From Smithella sp. (GTDB taxonomy: Bacteria > Desulfobacterota > Syntrophia > Syntrophales > Smithellaceae): a DNA stretch of 64,000 bases. Below, piece after piece: positions 27,283 through 35,889 of this stretch. How positions within the stretch are numbered: the stretch's first letter is position 1; each line of letters begins with the position of its first letter. The notes beneath the pieces are model-generated. The model had not been told where the DNA came from, searched no databases, and saw nothing but the letters and a program-made list of their open reading frames with translations. The position numbers and the translations under genes are program-made. The DNA lies in contig JAGPFC010000001.1 in assembly GCA_018056685.1 (NCBI GenBank), forward strand, positions 62,001 to 126,000, read 5' to 3'.

Positions 27283-27374
27283 TTGCAACCTCCGTAAGCG
27301 TTGTATGTGCAACACGTAATTCTGGTGATGTTGAACGTGACGTTGCTGGAACTCTCAACATCGAACACAGCAGA

Positions 27375-28175
27375 CTAAAGTAAATCTGACAATGAGGCTT
27401 CATGATCGCGAAGCGGCTTTAAGGAAATCTCCGTGCCGGTTTCACCCTTGCTGCTGTAATCAAAAGGATTATCAAGATCTTTAATCAGAAACAGCATATA
27501 CGTGATCAGGAACGTAACGAGGATGGTGAAAAAGAGTGAGGCATAAAAAGGTTCAATTTTCATAATAATCAGACCGAGCGCGACCAGAAATCCCATCGCC
27601 TCCACAATGGCATAGGCGGAACTGATGAAATTTGTATCCCGGACCGTTTTAATTCTTAAGATAATTTTTCTGATATTGCCCTGGTCATTTTTCATTTTAG
27701 CAATGTAAGGCGCAGGCACATTTTCTTTATCAATTTCTATAAAAAAGTCATTCATCATTCTGATTTTTTCCAGCAATGATTTCGTTCTTTCTCTTTTATA
27801 AAACCAGTCCATCAAGGAATGGGTAAATGACTTTTGAAATGCCAGAAAGTTTTGCGCGTGGACCGAATTTCTGCTTTTATAAATCGTATAAGCGTCATCG
27901 AATAATGATTTCAAACAGGCAGTAAGCTCACTCGGAATTTTCTCGCTTTCCTTGTAATCGGAGAAAACGCCTGTGATCAGAAATCCGATCAGAAAAATGG
28001 TGCCGGCCACCAAACTGGTAAAAAGAGCGTTTAATTCCATGATTTCCAATCCGAAATGATGAGAGAAAAATTTCAGCAAGGCTACGACAAGAACCACAGG
28101 CGTGACCTTGAATGCGACCGACCACTTCTGCCAGATGTATTTTATGGATTTGTTAAATATTTTCTGATGAGCCAT
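27375..28175 (-). CDS. DUF4239/bestrophin-like membrane protein
   Basis: The 266-residue protein has four predicted membrane helices: two near the N-terminus (VTPVVLVVALLKFF and LFTSLVAGTIFLIGFLITG) and two after residue 190 (AYAIVEAMGFLVALGLIIM and YASLFFTILVTFLITYMLFLI). A long helical cytoplasmic section of about 110 residues lies between. The final DLDNPFDYS resembles the end of bestrophin/DUF4239-type channels or pumps. Function not established. It is 60 bases upstream of the ACD genes on the same strand but has its own promoter, so any link is uncertain. Confidence 0.65.
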   Translation of the reverse strand: MAHQKIFNKSIKYIWQKWSVAFKVTPVVLVVALLKFFSHHFGLEIMELNALFTSLVAGTIFLIGFLITGVFSDYKESEKIPSELTACLKSLFDDAYTIYKSRNSVHAQNFLAFQKSFTHSLMDWFYKRERTKSLLEKIRMMNDFFIEIDKENVPAPYIAKMKNDQGNIRKIILRIKTVRDTNFISSAYAIVEAMGFLVALGLIIMKIEPFYASLFFTILVTFLITYMLFLIKDLDNPFDYSSKGETGTEISLKPLRDHEASLSDLL

Positions 28176-28216
28176 GCGTTTAGAATGTTGTTCAATTAAT
28201 CATCTTCTTTAGACTT

Positions 28217-28245
28217 AACATATAAGGAATATTGATGGGTGTCAA
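28217..28245 (-). promoter_or_regulatory. sigma70-type promoter of the DUF4239-like gene
   Basis: On the minus strand TTGACA (28240-28245) and TATGTT (28217-28222) are separated by 17 bases. The predicted start lies about 35 bases upstream of the ATG at 28175. Confidence 0.55.
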
Positions 28246-28282
28246 TGCGGTATTTTTATCATGTGACCCGTAAAGAGCTCAA

Positions 28283-29512
28283 CTACTCAAACCTTAAGGC
28301 TTCGATAGGATTCAACAGCGACGCCTTATAGGCCGGATAGAAGCCGAAGAAAATTCCCACCAATCCGGAAAAACTGAACGACACCAGAACCGATAAAAGA
28401 GACACGACGGAAGGAATGTCAAAAAAAGTGGACAGAATAAAGGATCCGGTGCTGCCGATAATGATTCCCGCAATACCGCCGATCAGTGAAAGCGTCAGGG
28501 CTTCAATAATAAACTGAATGCGGATGTCCCAGGTCTTGGCGCCGATAGCCATGCGAATGCCGATTTCTCTTGTTCGCTCCGTGACGGAAACGAGCATGAT
28601 GTTCATAATACCGATGCCACCCACCAGCAGTGATACGGAGGCGATAGCGCCCAGAAGCAGCGCGAAGATATTGGCTGTCTGTTCCGCCATATTCAACACC
28701 TGCGTCAGATTCATGACCGTGAAATCATCCTCTTTGTTCGGTCCGATGCGGTGCCGCTGGCGCAGCAGATCCGTGATTTGTCGTTCCGCGACACTCAACT
28801 CTTCGGTGCTTCTGGCCTTGACCATAATGGTGCGCACCATGCCCGGAATGGTTCTGCCAAAAAGTTTTTTCTGGGCGGTGCTCAGCGGAACGATAATCGT
28901 ATCATCCTGATCCTGACCGCCGAGAGATTGTCCCTTGGATTCCAGAACACCGATAACCGTAAAGGGGATTTTCTTGATGCGGATAATCTGGCCGACAGGC
29001 TCCATGCTGCCGAAAAGATTATCCACCACCGTCTGTCCGAGCAGACAGACTTTCGTGGCGCTGCGGATGTCCTGTTCATTCATGTTTCTTCCAGCGGATA
29101 AGCCACAATCCTTGACCTCCAGAATGCCCGGTGTTGTTCCCTGAACACCTGTGGACCAGTTCTGATTGCCGTAAACCGCCTGAGCATTGCCAAATTGCAT
29201 GGGGGCGATAGCGGCTACCGCCGAGCATTCCCTCAGAATGGCCTCCGCATCATCGACCGTCAAGGTGGACTGGCTGCCTCCGCCCATCCTGACGCCTCCC
29301 TGTGTGGAACTGCCCGGCATGATGATGATCAAATTGCTGCCGATGCTGGAAATCTGGGAGGAAACTTTCCGGCTGACGCCCGTACCCACCGCCAGCATGA
29401 CAATGACGGCGCTGACGCCGATAATGATACCCAGCATGGTCAGGGCCGAACGCATCTTGTTTACCCAGAGGGCCCGCAGCGCGATTTTAAGAGTAGAAAC
29501 AATGCTGATCAT
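28283..29512 (-). CDS. MacB-like ABC transporter permease
   Basis: The 409-residue protein has one N-terminal helix (ALRALWVNKMRSALTMLGIIIGVSAVI), a periplasmic MacB_PCD domain of about 220 residues, and three C-terminal helices with the FtsX coupling segment VSVTERTREIGIRMAIGA. Unlike MacB itself, the ATPase is encoded separately. It couples ATP use in the cytoplasm to opening of a periplasmic pump that sends cargo into the adaptor and TolC channel. Its start overlaps the ATPase gene by ATGA. It is the last gene of a five-gene regulator-efflux set. Confidence 0.9.
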   Translation of the reverse strand: MISIVSTLKIALRALWVNKMRSALTMLGIIIGVSAVIVMLAVGTGVSRKVSSQISSIGSNLIIIMPGSSTQGGVRMGGGSQSTLTVDDAEAILRECSAVAAIAPMQFGNAQAVYGNQNWSTGVQGTTPGILEVKDCGLSAGRNMNEQDIRSATKVCLLGQTVVDNLFGSMEPVGQIIRIKKIPFTVIGVLESKGQSLGGQDQDDTIIVPLSTAQKKLFGRTIPGMVRTIMVKARSTEELSVAERQITDLLRQRHRIGPNKEDDFTVMNLTQVLNMAEQTANIFALLLGAIASVSLLVGGIGIMNIMLVSVTERTREIGIRMAIGAKTWDIRIQFIIEALTLSLIGGIAGIIIGSTGSFILSTFFDIPSVVSLLSVLVSFSFSGLVGIFFGFYPAYKASLLNPIEALRFE

Positions 29513-30201
29513 GTTTTATTGACCTTTTCATCGCTGATGACGCGTCCGTCCAGAAAACGGATAATCCGTTTGCTGAACGCGGCGATATCCGGCTCATGCG
29601 TCACCAGAATAATCGTTGTTCCGGAATTGCTGTTTAACGAAACAAGCAGCTCCATGATTTCGATGCTCGTTTTTGTGTCCAGATTTCCGGTCGGTTCATC
29701 GGCCATTAAGATGGGCGCTTGATTGACCAGCGCGCGGGCAATAGCCACCCGCTGCTGCTGGCCGCCCGAAAGCTGGTTGGGATGGTGATGTTCCCTGCCT
29801 TCCAGACCCAGCATTTTCAAAGCAACAAGGGATTGCTGCTTTCTTTCCCTGGCCGGCACGTGATTGTAAAGCAGGGGAAGCTCCACATTTTCCAGCGCGG
29901 ATGTTCGCGACAGCAGATTAAATCCCTGAAAGACAAAACCGATTTGGCGATTGCGGATGGCGGCCAGTTCATCACGCGACAGGCCGCCGATTTTGTGCCC
30001 GTCCAGGATATAGTCACCGGCTGTCGGCTGATCGAGACAGCCGATGATGTTCATAAACGTGGACTTGCCCGATCCGGAGGGTCCCATGATGGCGACAAAT
30101 TCTCCCTTTTCAATGCTTACAGATACATCCTCCAGGGCGTGAACACCCTCGTCGCCGACATCGTATATTTTGACAAGCTTTTTGGTTTCAATCAGACTCA
30201 T
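29509..30201 (-). CDS. MacB/LolD-like ABC transporter ATPase
   Basis: A 230-residue ATPase with Walker A GPSGSGKST (40-48), Q-loop FVFQGFNLL, signature LSGGQQQRVAIARAL (from 144), Walker B ILMADEPTGNLD and the switch His in VTHEPD. All nucleotide-binding residues are present. The subfamily (MacB, LolD, FtsE-type) drives mechanotransmission rather than substrate passage through the membrane. The gene overlaps both the adaptor gene (by one base, at 30201) and the permease gene, so subunits are made together. Confidence 0.93.
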   Translation of the reverse strand: MSLIETKKLVKIYDVGDEGVHALEDVSVSIEKGEFVAIMGPSGSGKSTFMNIIGCLDQPTAGDYILDGHKIGGLSRDELAAIRNRQIGFVFQGFNLLSRTSALENVELPLLYNHVPARERKQQSLVALKMLGLEGREHHHPNQLSGGQQQRVAIARALVNQAPILMADEPTGNLDTKTSIEIMELLVSLNSNSGTTIILVTHEPDIAAFSKRIIRFLDGRVISDEKVNKT

Positions 30202-31385
30202 TACATAAACCTCGGGGGCGGACGCTGAGTGCTGCTGCCTTTCTTATTATTCAGGTTATCGGTTATCACGTTCTGGCCTTCCCTGAGATCTCCGGTGCTG
30301 ATTTCGGTGTAATTTCCGTCACTGATGCCGAGGGTGACCACGACAGGACGGGGCTGCCCTTTTTCCAGTATCCAGACTTTTGTGCCTTTGATCCTGTGTC
30401 TTTCCTGACTCGCTTCACTTTTTTCTGCGGTCACCGCCGGTTTGAAACGCAGGGCGGCATTGGGAACGCGCAGGACGTCGTGCCGGGTTTCAGTCGTAAT
30501 GGAAACATTGGCGGTCATTCCCGGTTTTAGTTTTAATTGCGGATTATCCACCTTGATAATCACGTCATACGTGACGACATTGGAAACGGTTGTCGGCGCA
30601 TTGCGCACCTCGGAAACCTTGCCGTTGAAAACCGTGTCCGGATAGGCATCAACAGTAAACGAGACGTCCTGTCCCGTCTGGACCTTGCCGATATCCGCTT
30701 CGTCCACACTGGTTTTGATCTGCATTTTGGTCAGGTCCTGGGCGATGCTGAAGAGCGTCGGGGTTTGAAAACTGGCGGCGACCGTCTGGCCGACATCCAC
30801 ACTGCGGGAAATCACCGTGCCGTTTACCGGAGAAATGATGTTGGTGTACTGGAGATTCGTTTCCGCGATTTTCAGGGAGGCCTGCGCCTGCCCGACCTGC
30901 GCCTGCGTTACCTTTTGCTGGGCTTCAGCCGAATGCAGATTTGTCTCGGCTGTGTCCAGGTCGCTTCGGGCAATAAAATTCTGCGCAAAAAGCTCTTTGC
31001 TCCGTTCATAGGTTCGCCGGGCGTCCATGACGGCAACGGCCGCCTTCTCCATATTGGCCCGGGCTGAAAACAGATTGGCCCGGGCCTGATCCACCTGGGC
31101 CTGAACCGTGGCGGGATCGATCTGCGCCAACAGCTGGCCTTTTTTTACGGGTGAATTGAAATCAGCATAAAGATATTTGATGGTACCGGACACCTGCGTG
31201 CCGACAGAGACGGTGGTCACGGCCTCAACGGTTCCGGTGGCGGTGACTTCCGATTTGATTTCGCCGCGGGATACCTTTTCGGTTTTATAGACGGCATTTT
31301 TTCCGTTGGCTCTGAAGTAAAAGAATAGCCCCGCCGCGATCATCAGCAAGGTGATGACTGAGATGATAACAACTTTCTTTTTCAT
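30201..31385 (-). CDS. MacA-like periplasmic adaptor protein
   Basis: The 394-residue adaptor has an N-terminal membrane anchor (VVIISVITLLMIAAGLFFYF, about 4-24), a lipoyl half (VEAVTTVSVGTQVSGTI), a long coiled-coil hairpin (AQVDQARANLFSARAN to KITQAQVGQAQ, about 100-190), the second lipoyl half with VISRSVDVGQTVAASFQTP, and beta-barrel and membrane-proximal domains. It joins the inner-membrane ABC pump to the TolC-like channel. It overlaps tolC-like gene by ATGA at 31382-31385. The C-terminus ends in a basic, Pro-rich tail (STQRPPPRFM). Confidence 0.92.
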   Translation of the reverse strand: MKKKVVIISVITLLMIAAGLFFYFRANGKNAVYKTEKVSRGEIKSEVTATGTVEAVTTVSVGTQVSGTIKYLYADFNSPVKKGQLLAQIDPATVQAQVDQARANLFSARANMEKAAVAVMDARRTYERSKELFAQNFIARSDLDTAETNLHSAEAQQKVTQAQVGQAQASLKIAETNLQYTNIISPVNGTVISRSVDVGQTVAASFQTPTLFSIAQDLTKMQIKTSVDEADIGKVQTGQDVSFTVDAYPDTVFNGKVSEVRNAPTTVSNVVTYDVIIKVDNPQLKLKPGMTANVSITTETRHDVLRVPNAALRFKPAVTAEKSEASQERHRIKGTKVWILEKGQPRPVVVTLGISDGNYTEISTGDLREGQNVITDNLNNKKGSSTQRPPPRFM

Positions 31386-32659
31386 GGTTTTGCTCCTATG
31401 GCTTTTTCCAGGGCTGCCTGCGCGATTTTATGATTATAAAGCGCCGTATTCATGTTGGCTCTGGCGTTGTTGAGCGTTATTGTGGCATCCGCCACTTCAA
31501 TCGGACTGCCCACGCCGGCCCGATAGCGTCCGGAGGCCAGATCGTAATTGTCGCGGGCTTGAAGAACGGTGATTTCGGACAGGGCGATTTGCTGGACCGT
31601 ATCCTGGACATACAGATATGCTTTTTCCACATCCAGACGGATGGCCTGACGGATGGAATCTTCATTGGCTTTGAGAATTTCCAGATTGGCCCGGGCTTCC
31701 TCAACCTGATATTTTGTTGAAAGACCTGAAAAAAGCGGGAAGCTGAGCGCGACGCCGGCGTTCCAGCCGCTGCCCAGCGGAAAGTCCGTTCCTGAATATC
31801 CGTATCCCGCGCTGCCCGACAAGGTGGGGTAATAGCCTTTTTGGGCCAGGTGAATCAAGCGTTCCGCCGCCTCTCTTCTGGCCCTCACCGACTGCAGATC
31901 GGGACGGTTTGCATAGGCCGCGTTGAGAGCGTCATTTAACAGAAGATCACTTTTCTGATAAGCCAGATTGTCCACGATGGGGAAATCGGCGTTTTCCGGG
32001 ATGCCCATGACGTCCTTCAAGGTCATGCGTGCCACGCGGACGGCATTTTCCGCCTTCAGGACGTTGAGCCGCGCGTTGCCGACATCCACTTCCGCCTTGG
32101 TCACATCGAATTTCGGTTTGGTGCCTATACGGAAAAACGCGTTGGCCTGATCCAGATGCTGCTGAAACTGCTTCATTGTGTCAATAGCCACATCGCGATT
32201 CCGTTCGGTCTGGAGAAGATTGTAGTAGGCATTTTTCACGTTCAGGATCACCTGCGCGACGTCATCTTCATAGTCGGCGCGCGCGGCGTTGACATTCAAA
32301 TTCTGTATTCTGACCTGGGTGGATGTTTTTCCGAAATCAAAAAGCGTCATGCCAAGGTTGATGCTGGAAGAATATTGATCAAAGTCATCTCTTGTTTCGC
32401 CGTGCGGCGTCGTCGGGCCGATCCTTTGATAGCCCGATGACAGATTCAGTTGGGGATAATAGCCGGCCTTTGCCTGTCCGACTCGGCTTTCACTGGCCTT
32501 GACGGCACCGGCGGATGCCCTGAGGCTGGGATGCTTTTCCAGTGCCGTAGCGATGCACTGTTCCAGTCCGTAGGCGACTTCCGGCACCGGCGGGGCCGCT
32601 TTCAGGTAAAAAGGAAGGGCCAGGATTAAAAGGATGATCAAGGCAATCGTCTTTTTCAT
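31382..32659 (-). CDS. TolC-like outer-membrane efflux protein
   Basis: The 425-residue protein begins with a signal peptide (residues 1-21, cleavage after LKA). Two outer membrane efflux repeats follow, each mostly coiled coil with a short beta segment, for example LEQCIATALEKHPSLRAS and LNDALNAAYANRPDLQSVRARREAAERL. As a trimer it forms the outer channel of the pump. It is the first structural gene, four bases after the TetR stop, so the regulator and the pump share a transcript and autoregulation is likely. Confidence 0.9.
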   Translation of the reverse strand: MKKTIALIILLILALPFYLKAAPPVPEVAYGLEQCIATALEKHPSLRASAGAVKASESRVGQAKAGYYPQLNLSSGYQRIGPTTPHGETRDDFDQYSSSINLGMTLFDFGKTSTQVRIQNLNVNAARADYEDDVAQVILNVKNAYYNLLQTERNRDVAIDTMKQFQQHLDQANAFFRIGTKPKFDVTKAEVDVGNARLNVLKAENAVRVARMTLKDVMGIPENADFPIVDNLAYQKSDLLLNDALNAAYANRPDLQSVRARREAAERLIHLAQKGYYPTLSGSAGYGYSGTDFPLGSGWNAGVALSFPLFSGLSTKYQVEEARANLEILKANEDSIRQAIRLDVEKAYLYVQDTVQQIALSEITVLQARDNYDLASGRYRAGVGSPIEVADATITLNNARANMNTALYNHKIAQAALEKAIGAKP

Positions 32660-32663
32660 GTTG

Positions 32664-33317
32664 TCACCTGCGATTATTTTTCGTCTTGGCTTTCGTCATG
32701 CCGTTTAAGGAAAAATGTACGATATGTTCTGTCAATTCTTCAATCTGCCCGGCGCCTGAAAATTCTCCGGGGAAAAGTCTGACGATCACGGGATTGGAAT
32801 GACGGAAATAAAGACACTGACCGACAATGCTCATGGAACACAGTCGTACAATTCTTTCATCAGGCTTTTTTCCGAGAATAGCGGCAACAATTTCTGTGAG
32901 CAGTCGGAACGAAGGCCGCATGGACCCTTCCACCAGGATATCGAACGCCCATGTCGGTTCCGTAAATTCCCGCGCCAGCAGTCTTGCGAACCAGACGGGA
33001 TAAACATCATCCATCATTCGCGTCAAAAAAGACCGGATATAAACACGTAGTTTTTCTTCAGGCTTCTGTGTTGCGTGAATGCCGAAATCGGGAGGATGAG
33101 CCTTCAGGGCCAGTTCCTGATAATGTTTCAAAACGGACACATAAAGCCCTTTCTTATCCCCGAAGTGATAATTGATGGCAGCTACATTGGCACCGGCTTC
33201 CCGGCAGATATCACGAACCGTCGCTTTAGAAAATCCCTCTTCCGCGAAGATTTTACCCGCGGCTTCCATGATGGCGGCACGTGTTTTGGAGTTGGTCTTT
33301 TTATCTTCCATAAACAT
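32664..33317 (-). CDS. TetR/AcrR family regulator (CerR-type)
   Basis: The 217-residue protein has an N-terminal TetR helix-turn-helix (TVRDICREAGANVAAINYHF, about 33-52) and a longer C-terminal ligand domain with FARLLAREFTEPTWAFDIL, as in the CerR/YbiH (DUF1956) group. This group senses antibiotics or other toxic organics and controls efflux genes. ATG 33317 and an ATG two codons later are both possible, with no strong ribosome site. It precedes the pump genes and is followed by tolC after four bases. An inverted repeat at its own start likely gives autoregulation. Confidence 0.88.
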   Translation of the reverse strand: MFMEDKKTNSKTRAAIMEAAGKIFAEEGFSKATVRDICREAGANVAAINYHFGDKKGLYVSVLKHYQELALKAHPPDFGIHATQKPEEKLRVYIRSFLTRMMDDVYPVWFARLLAREFTEPTWAFDILVEGSMRPSFRLLTEIVAAILGKKPDERIVRLCSMSIVGQCLYFRHSNPVIVRLFPGEFSGAGQIEELTEHIVHFSLNGMTKAKTKNNRR

Positions 33318-33369
33318 ATTTCAAACAACTGTTTTAAACACATGTATGAAATATAATCATTTTTGTCAA
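33316..33369 (-). promoter_or_regulatory. promoter and candidate TetR operator of the efflux operon
   Basis: On the minus strand TTGACA (33364-33369) is followed 17 bases later by a weak -10, TACATG (33341-33346). Downstream lie nested inverted repeats: ATATTTCA (33316-33323) with TGAAATAT (33347-33354), and TGTTTtAAACA at 33330-33340. This is where an autoregulating TetR protein would bind. Confidence 0.45.
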
Positions 33370-33529
33370 GATTTTTTTTGCAGCGTTGCATGGTCTCACT
33401 GCCTGATCAAAAATACTTTTGACACGAAAAATTAATTGTCATATGTTTTTTTATGCGACGAAAATATCCTGTTATTTCAAACAAACCGCATCCGCAGGGA
33501 AAGACTGACAAAAAACCGGGGAAAAGAAT

Positions 33530-34525
33530 GTGAATTGGAAGAAAGTGCTGCGACACGCTTGCGCTTTGGCCATCATTATCGCCGTGGCCGTATTTTTCTA
33601 TCTGGAATTCCAAAAGAACGCTGATGTGATCCGTGCTTTTCATTTTCATATCCACATCTCCTATTGCATTGCAGCAGCTGCCTTGGGAAGCGTGGCTTTG
33701 ATGATCGGGCCTCTTATCTGGCGGAGTTTTGTCAACGATTATCTGCACAAAAAATTAAATTTTTGCGAAGCTGTATCTTTTTACAATACGTCCGCGCTGT
33801 TTAAATACATTCCCGGTAAAATATGGAATTACGCGGCACAAATCGCACTGATGTCATCAAAAGGGATTCCCAACACGGCTCTGATTTATATCAATCTGGC
33901 CTGCTTTGTTTGCTTCGCTTTTGTTTCGTTCGTTTATGCTTCAGGCTATTTCCTTTTTTACACGCGAACAGTAACGGGCGGCATTTACGTTTTGTGTTTT
34001 GTGCTGTTGCTCGTTCTGGATTTCATTTTTATTGTCCGAAACGCTTCCATCATGAATTATCTAATCATTCCCCTGAACCGTTTTTTTAGGATGGACATAC
34101 ATCCCGTCAAAATAAAAAAAATGATTTTCGTCTATACGCAATTGTTGCAATTTATCGGTTATCTGCTTATAGGAATGGCCGTGTATCTCCTCGCTCGAGG
34201 CATGGGATTGGAGGTTCCGTTCAACAGGATCATTGACATCCTGGCAACAATTACCCTGGCCGGGATTTTGGGTTCGCTGGCTTTTTTCACGCCGGGAGGC
34301 TTGGGCGTCAGGGAAGGCGTCATGTTCATGATGTTGAAACAATTTACCGGCATTGAAACGGCTCTGATTCTACCCGTTATGGCCCGGTTACTCTATGTCA
34401 TTGTTGAACTGATTCTGGGAATCGCCGGCATCATGATCGGTTTGAAATACGGCTATTTTCCCGATCTGCTGCAAAACAGGCAGGATGTCACCCTCCCGAA
34501 TAATACGCAGCCCGACACAAATTAA
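33530..34525 (+). CDS. lysylphosphatidylglycerol synthase TM region / UPF0104 family membrane protein
   Basis: The start is GTG 33530 after a GGGGAAAAG ribosome site. The 331-residue protein has about eight membrane helices and the UPF0104 signature FFTPGGLGVREGVM near residue 252. The family includes the flippase-like membrane part of MprF and AglD-like proteins, but there is no catalytic lysyl-transferase domain here. Members are thought to flip or carry aminoacyl- or glycosyl-lipids across the membrane. GLGVREG is the best conserved part. It lies 27 bases upstream of a site-2 protease gene. Confidence 0.82.
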   Translation: MNWKKVLRHACALAIIIAVAVFFYLEFQKNADVIRAFHFHIHISYCIAAAALGSVALMIGPLIWRSFVNDYLHKKLNFCEAVSFYNTSALFKYIPGKIWNYAAQIALMSSKGIPNTALIYINLACFVCFAFVSFVYASGYFLFYTRTVTGGIYVLCFVLLLVLDFIFIVRNASIMNYLIIPLNRFFRMDIHPVKIKKMIFVYTQLLQFIGYLLIGMAVYLLARGMGLEVPFNRIIDILATITLAGILGSLAFFTPGGLGVREGVMFMMLKQFTGIETALILPVMARLLYVIVELILGIAGIMIGLKYGYFPDLLQNRQDVTLPNNTQPDTN

Positions 34526-34552
34526 CCAAGAAGAAAAGGAAAGTTTTAGATT

Positions 34553-35185
34553 ATGGGACTCATACAATTACTGTTCAAAGATCCGACGGCTTTTGTCATC
34601 CTGTCGGTTCTTCTTTTGTATTCAGTGATTTTCCATGAACTTGCGCACGGCTGGATTGCCTATAAAATGGGTGATCCGACAGCGAAATGGCTGGGGCGTC
34701 TGACGCTTAATCCCGCCAAACATGTCGATCCGTTCGGAACCGTGATGCTCCTGGTGGTTGGTTTCGGCTGGGCAAAGCCCGTTCCCGTGAATCTGGAAAA
34801 TATTCCCTCGGCTGACAGACGCAAAGGTCTTATTCTGGTTTCAGCGGCAGGCGTGACGGCCAACATTATCATCGCGTTTTCCGCGCTGCTGTTTTACCGC
34901 CTGATGGCTCCGTCTCCTTCCGGAATAATGACAGAAGTTCTTTTTCTGCTGGCCAAGATTAACTTGATACTCGCCGCTTTCAATCTTATCCCGATTCCGC
35001 CACTCGATGGTTCCAAAATCCTGATGGGATTCGCTCCGGAATCACTGACCCGAACGTTTAATCAAATTGAACCTTATGGTTTTTTTATTGTTCTTGGCCT
35101 TCTTTTGATAGGCGCGCTTAATCCGGTGATAAATTTTTTCCAATATTTAATCCTGGCTCTTATCTCTGTTTTTTTACCGGGATAA
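34553..35185 (+). CDS. site-2 protease family zinc metalloprotease (M50)
   Basis: The 210-residue integral membrane protease has the zinc motif H28-E-L-A-H32 in helix one, and the second motif L-I-P-I-P-P-L-D-G late in the chain, whose Asp is the third ligand. There are about five to six hydrophobic helices and no PDZ domain, as in the small YwhC/Rv-type group. It cleaves transmembrane peptides inside the membrane, usually in sigma factor or stress signal release. It is preceded by GAAAAGGAAAG and follows a flippase-like gene by 27 bases. Confidence 0.88.
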   Translation: MGLIQLLFKDPTAFVILSVLLLYSVIFHELAHGWIAYKMGDPTAKWLGRLTLNPAKHVDPFGTVMLLVVGFGWAKPVPVNLENIPSADRRKGLILVSAAGVTANIIIAFSALLFYRLMAPSPSGIMTEVLFLLAKINLILAAFNLIPIPPLDGSKILMGFAPESLTRTFNQIEPYGFFIVLGLLLIGALNPVINFFQYLILALISVFLPG

Positions 35186-35218
35186 ATGATAAATAATATA
35201 TAAGATGAAAATGTGCAC

Positions 35219-35283
35219 CCCGCTTCACTTTGTTTCGCGGGATAATTCGACCAGCATGCTTCAGCGCACTTTGTTTCTGAAGC
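35219..35283 (+). repeat. two tandem hairpins with the same loop sequence
   Basis: Hairpin 1 pairs CCCGC (35219-35223) with GCGGG (35237-35241). Hairpin 2 pairs GCTTCAG (35258-35264) with CTGAAGC (35277-35283). Both contain the same 11 bases CACTTTGTTTC (35226-35236 and 35267-35277), and both begin GCTTCA. The second stem lies 28 bases upstream of the nitroreductase start region with its AGGAGG site. Confidence 0.65.
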
Positions 35284-35310
35284 TTGGGTCTCATTAGGAG
35301 GACTTGAATT

Positions 35311-35880
35311 ATGTTGACTTTTGCCGAGTTGCTGAAAAACAGAAGAGCCATTCGTGATTTTCAGGATAAGGACGTTCCCCTGAAAATGATCGAAGACATT
35401 TTACAGGAATCCACACTGGCGCCTTCGGCCAGCAACGGTCAGCCCTGCCGTTTTACCATTGTCAAGTGCCAGAAAACCATAAAGGCGCTGTCCGATGAAA
35501 GCAAGGCAAACTTACTGGATGATTATGCTCAGAACAAATCATCTCTTAATCCGGCTTATGTGGATCTGCTGAAAGACAAAAACTTCAATGTTTTTTATAA
35601 TGCACCCTGCGTGATTTATATTATTGGATCGACCAGCGTGGGATCGTTGAATTTCGATGGCGCACTGGCGGCAAGCTACATAATGTTCAGCGCTGTCAAT
35701 CGGGGCCTGGGAACCTGCTGGATTCATCTGGGATCTTATATCCGTGATCCTCAATTAAAGGCTCTGCTGGGAATCCCCGACGGCTGCCGGATTGTCGCGC
35801 CCATTATTATCGGCTATCCGAAAGAAATTCCTTCAGCGTCGGAACGTCATGCACCGGAGATTCTCAGGGTCATCAGCTAA
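35311..35880 (+). CDS. nitroreductase family protein
   Basis: The 189-residue protein has the N-terminal tag NRRAIRDFQDKDVP, which contacts FMN phosphate, and the segment ESTLAPSASNGQPCRFTIVK with its conserved Ser-Asn-Gln-Pro. ALAASYIMFSAVNRGLGTCWIHLGS, near 120-145, is the dimer core, and GIPDGCRIVAPIIIGYPKE closes the fold. It is a homodimeric FMN enzyme that takes hydride from NAD(P)H and reduces quinones, nitro or flavin acceptors. An AGGAGG ribosome site precedes ATG. The upstream twin hairpins may affect mRNA. Confidence 0.88.
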   Translation: MLTFAELLKNRRAIRDFQDKDVPLKMIEDILQESTLAPSASNGQPCRFTIVKCQKTIKALSDESKANLLDDYAQNKSSLNPAYVDLLKDKNFNVFYNAPCVIYIIGSTSVGSLNFDGALAASYIMFSAVNRGLGTCWIHLGSYIRDPQLKALLGIPDGCRIVAPIIIGYPKEIPSASERHAPEILRVIS

Positions 35881-35889
35881 AGCGTAAAC

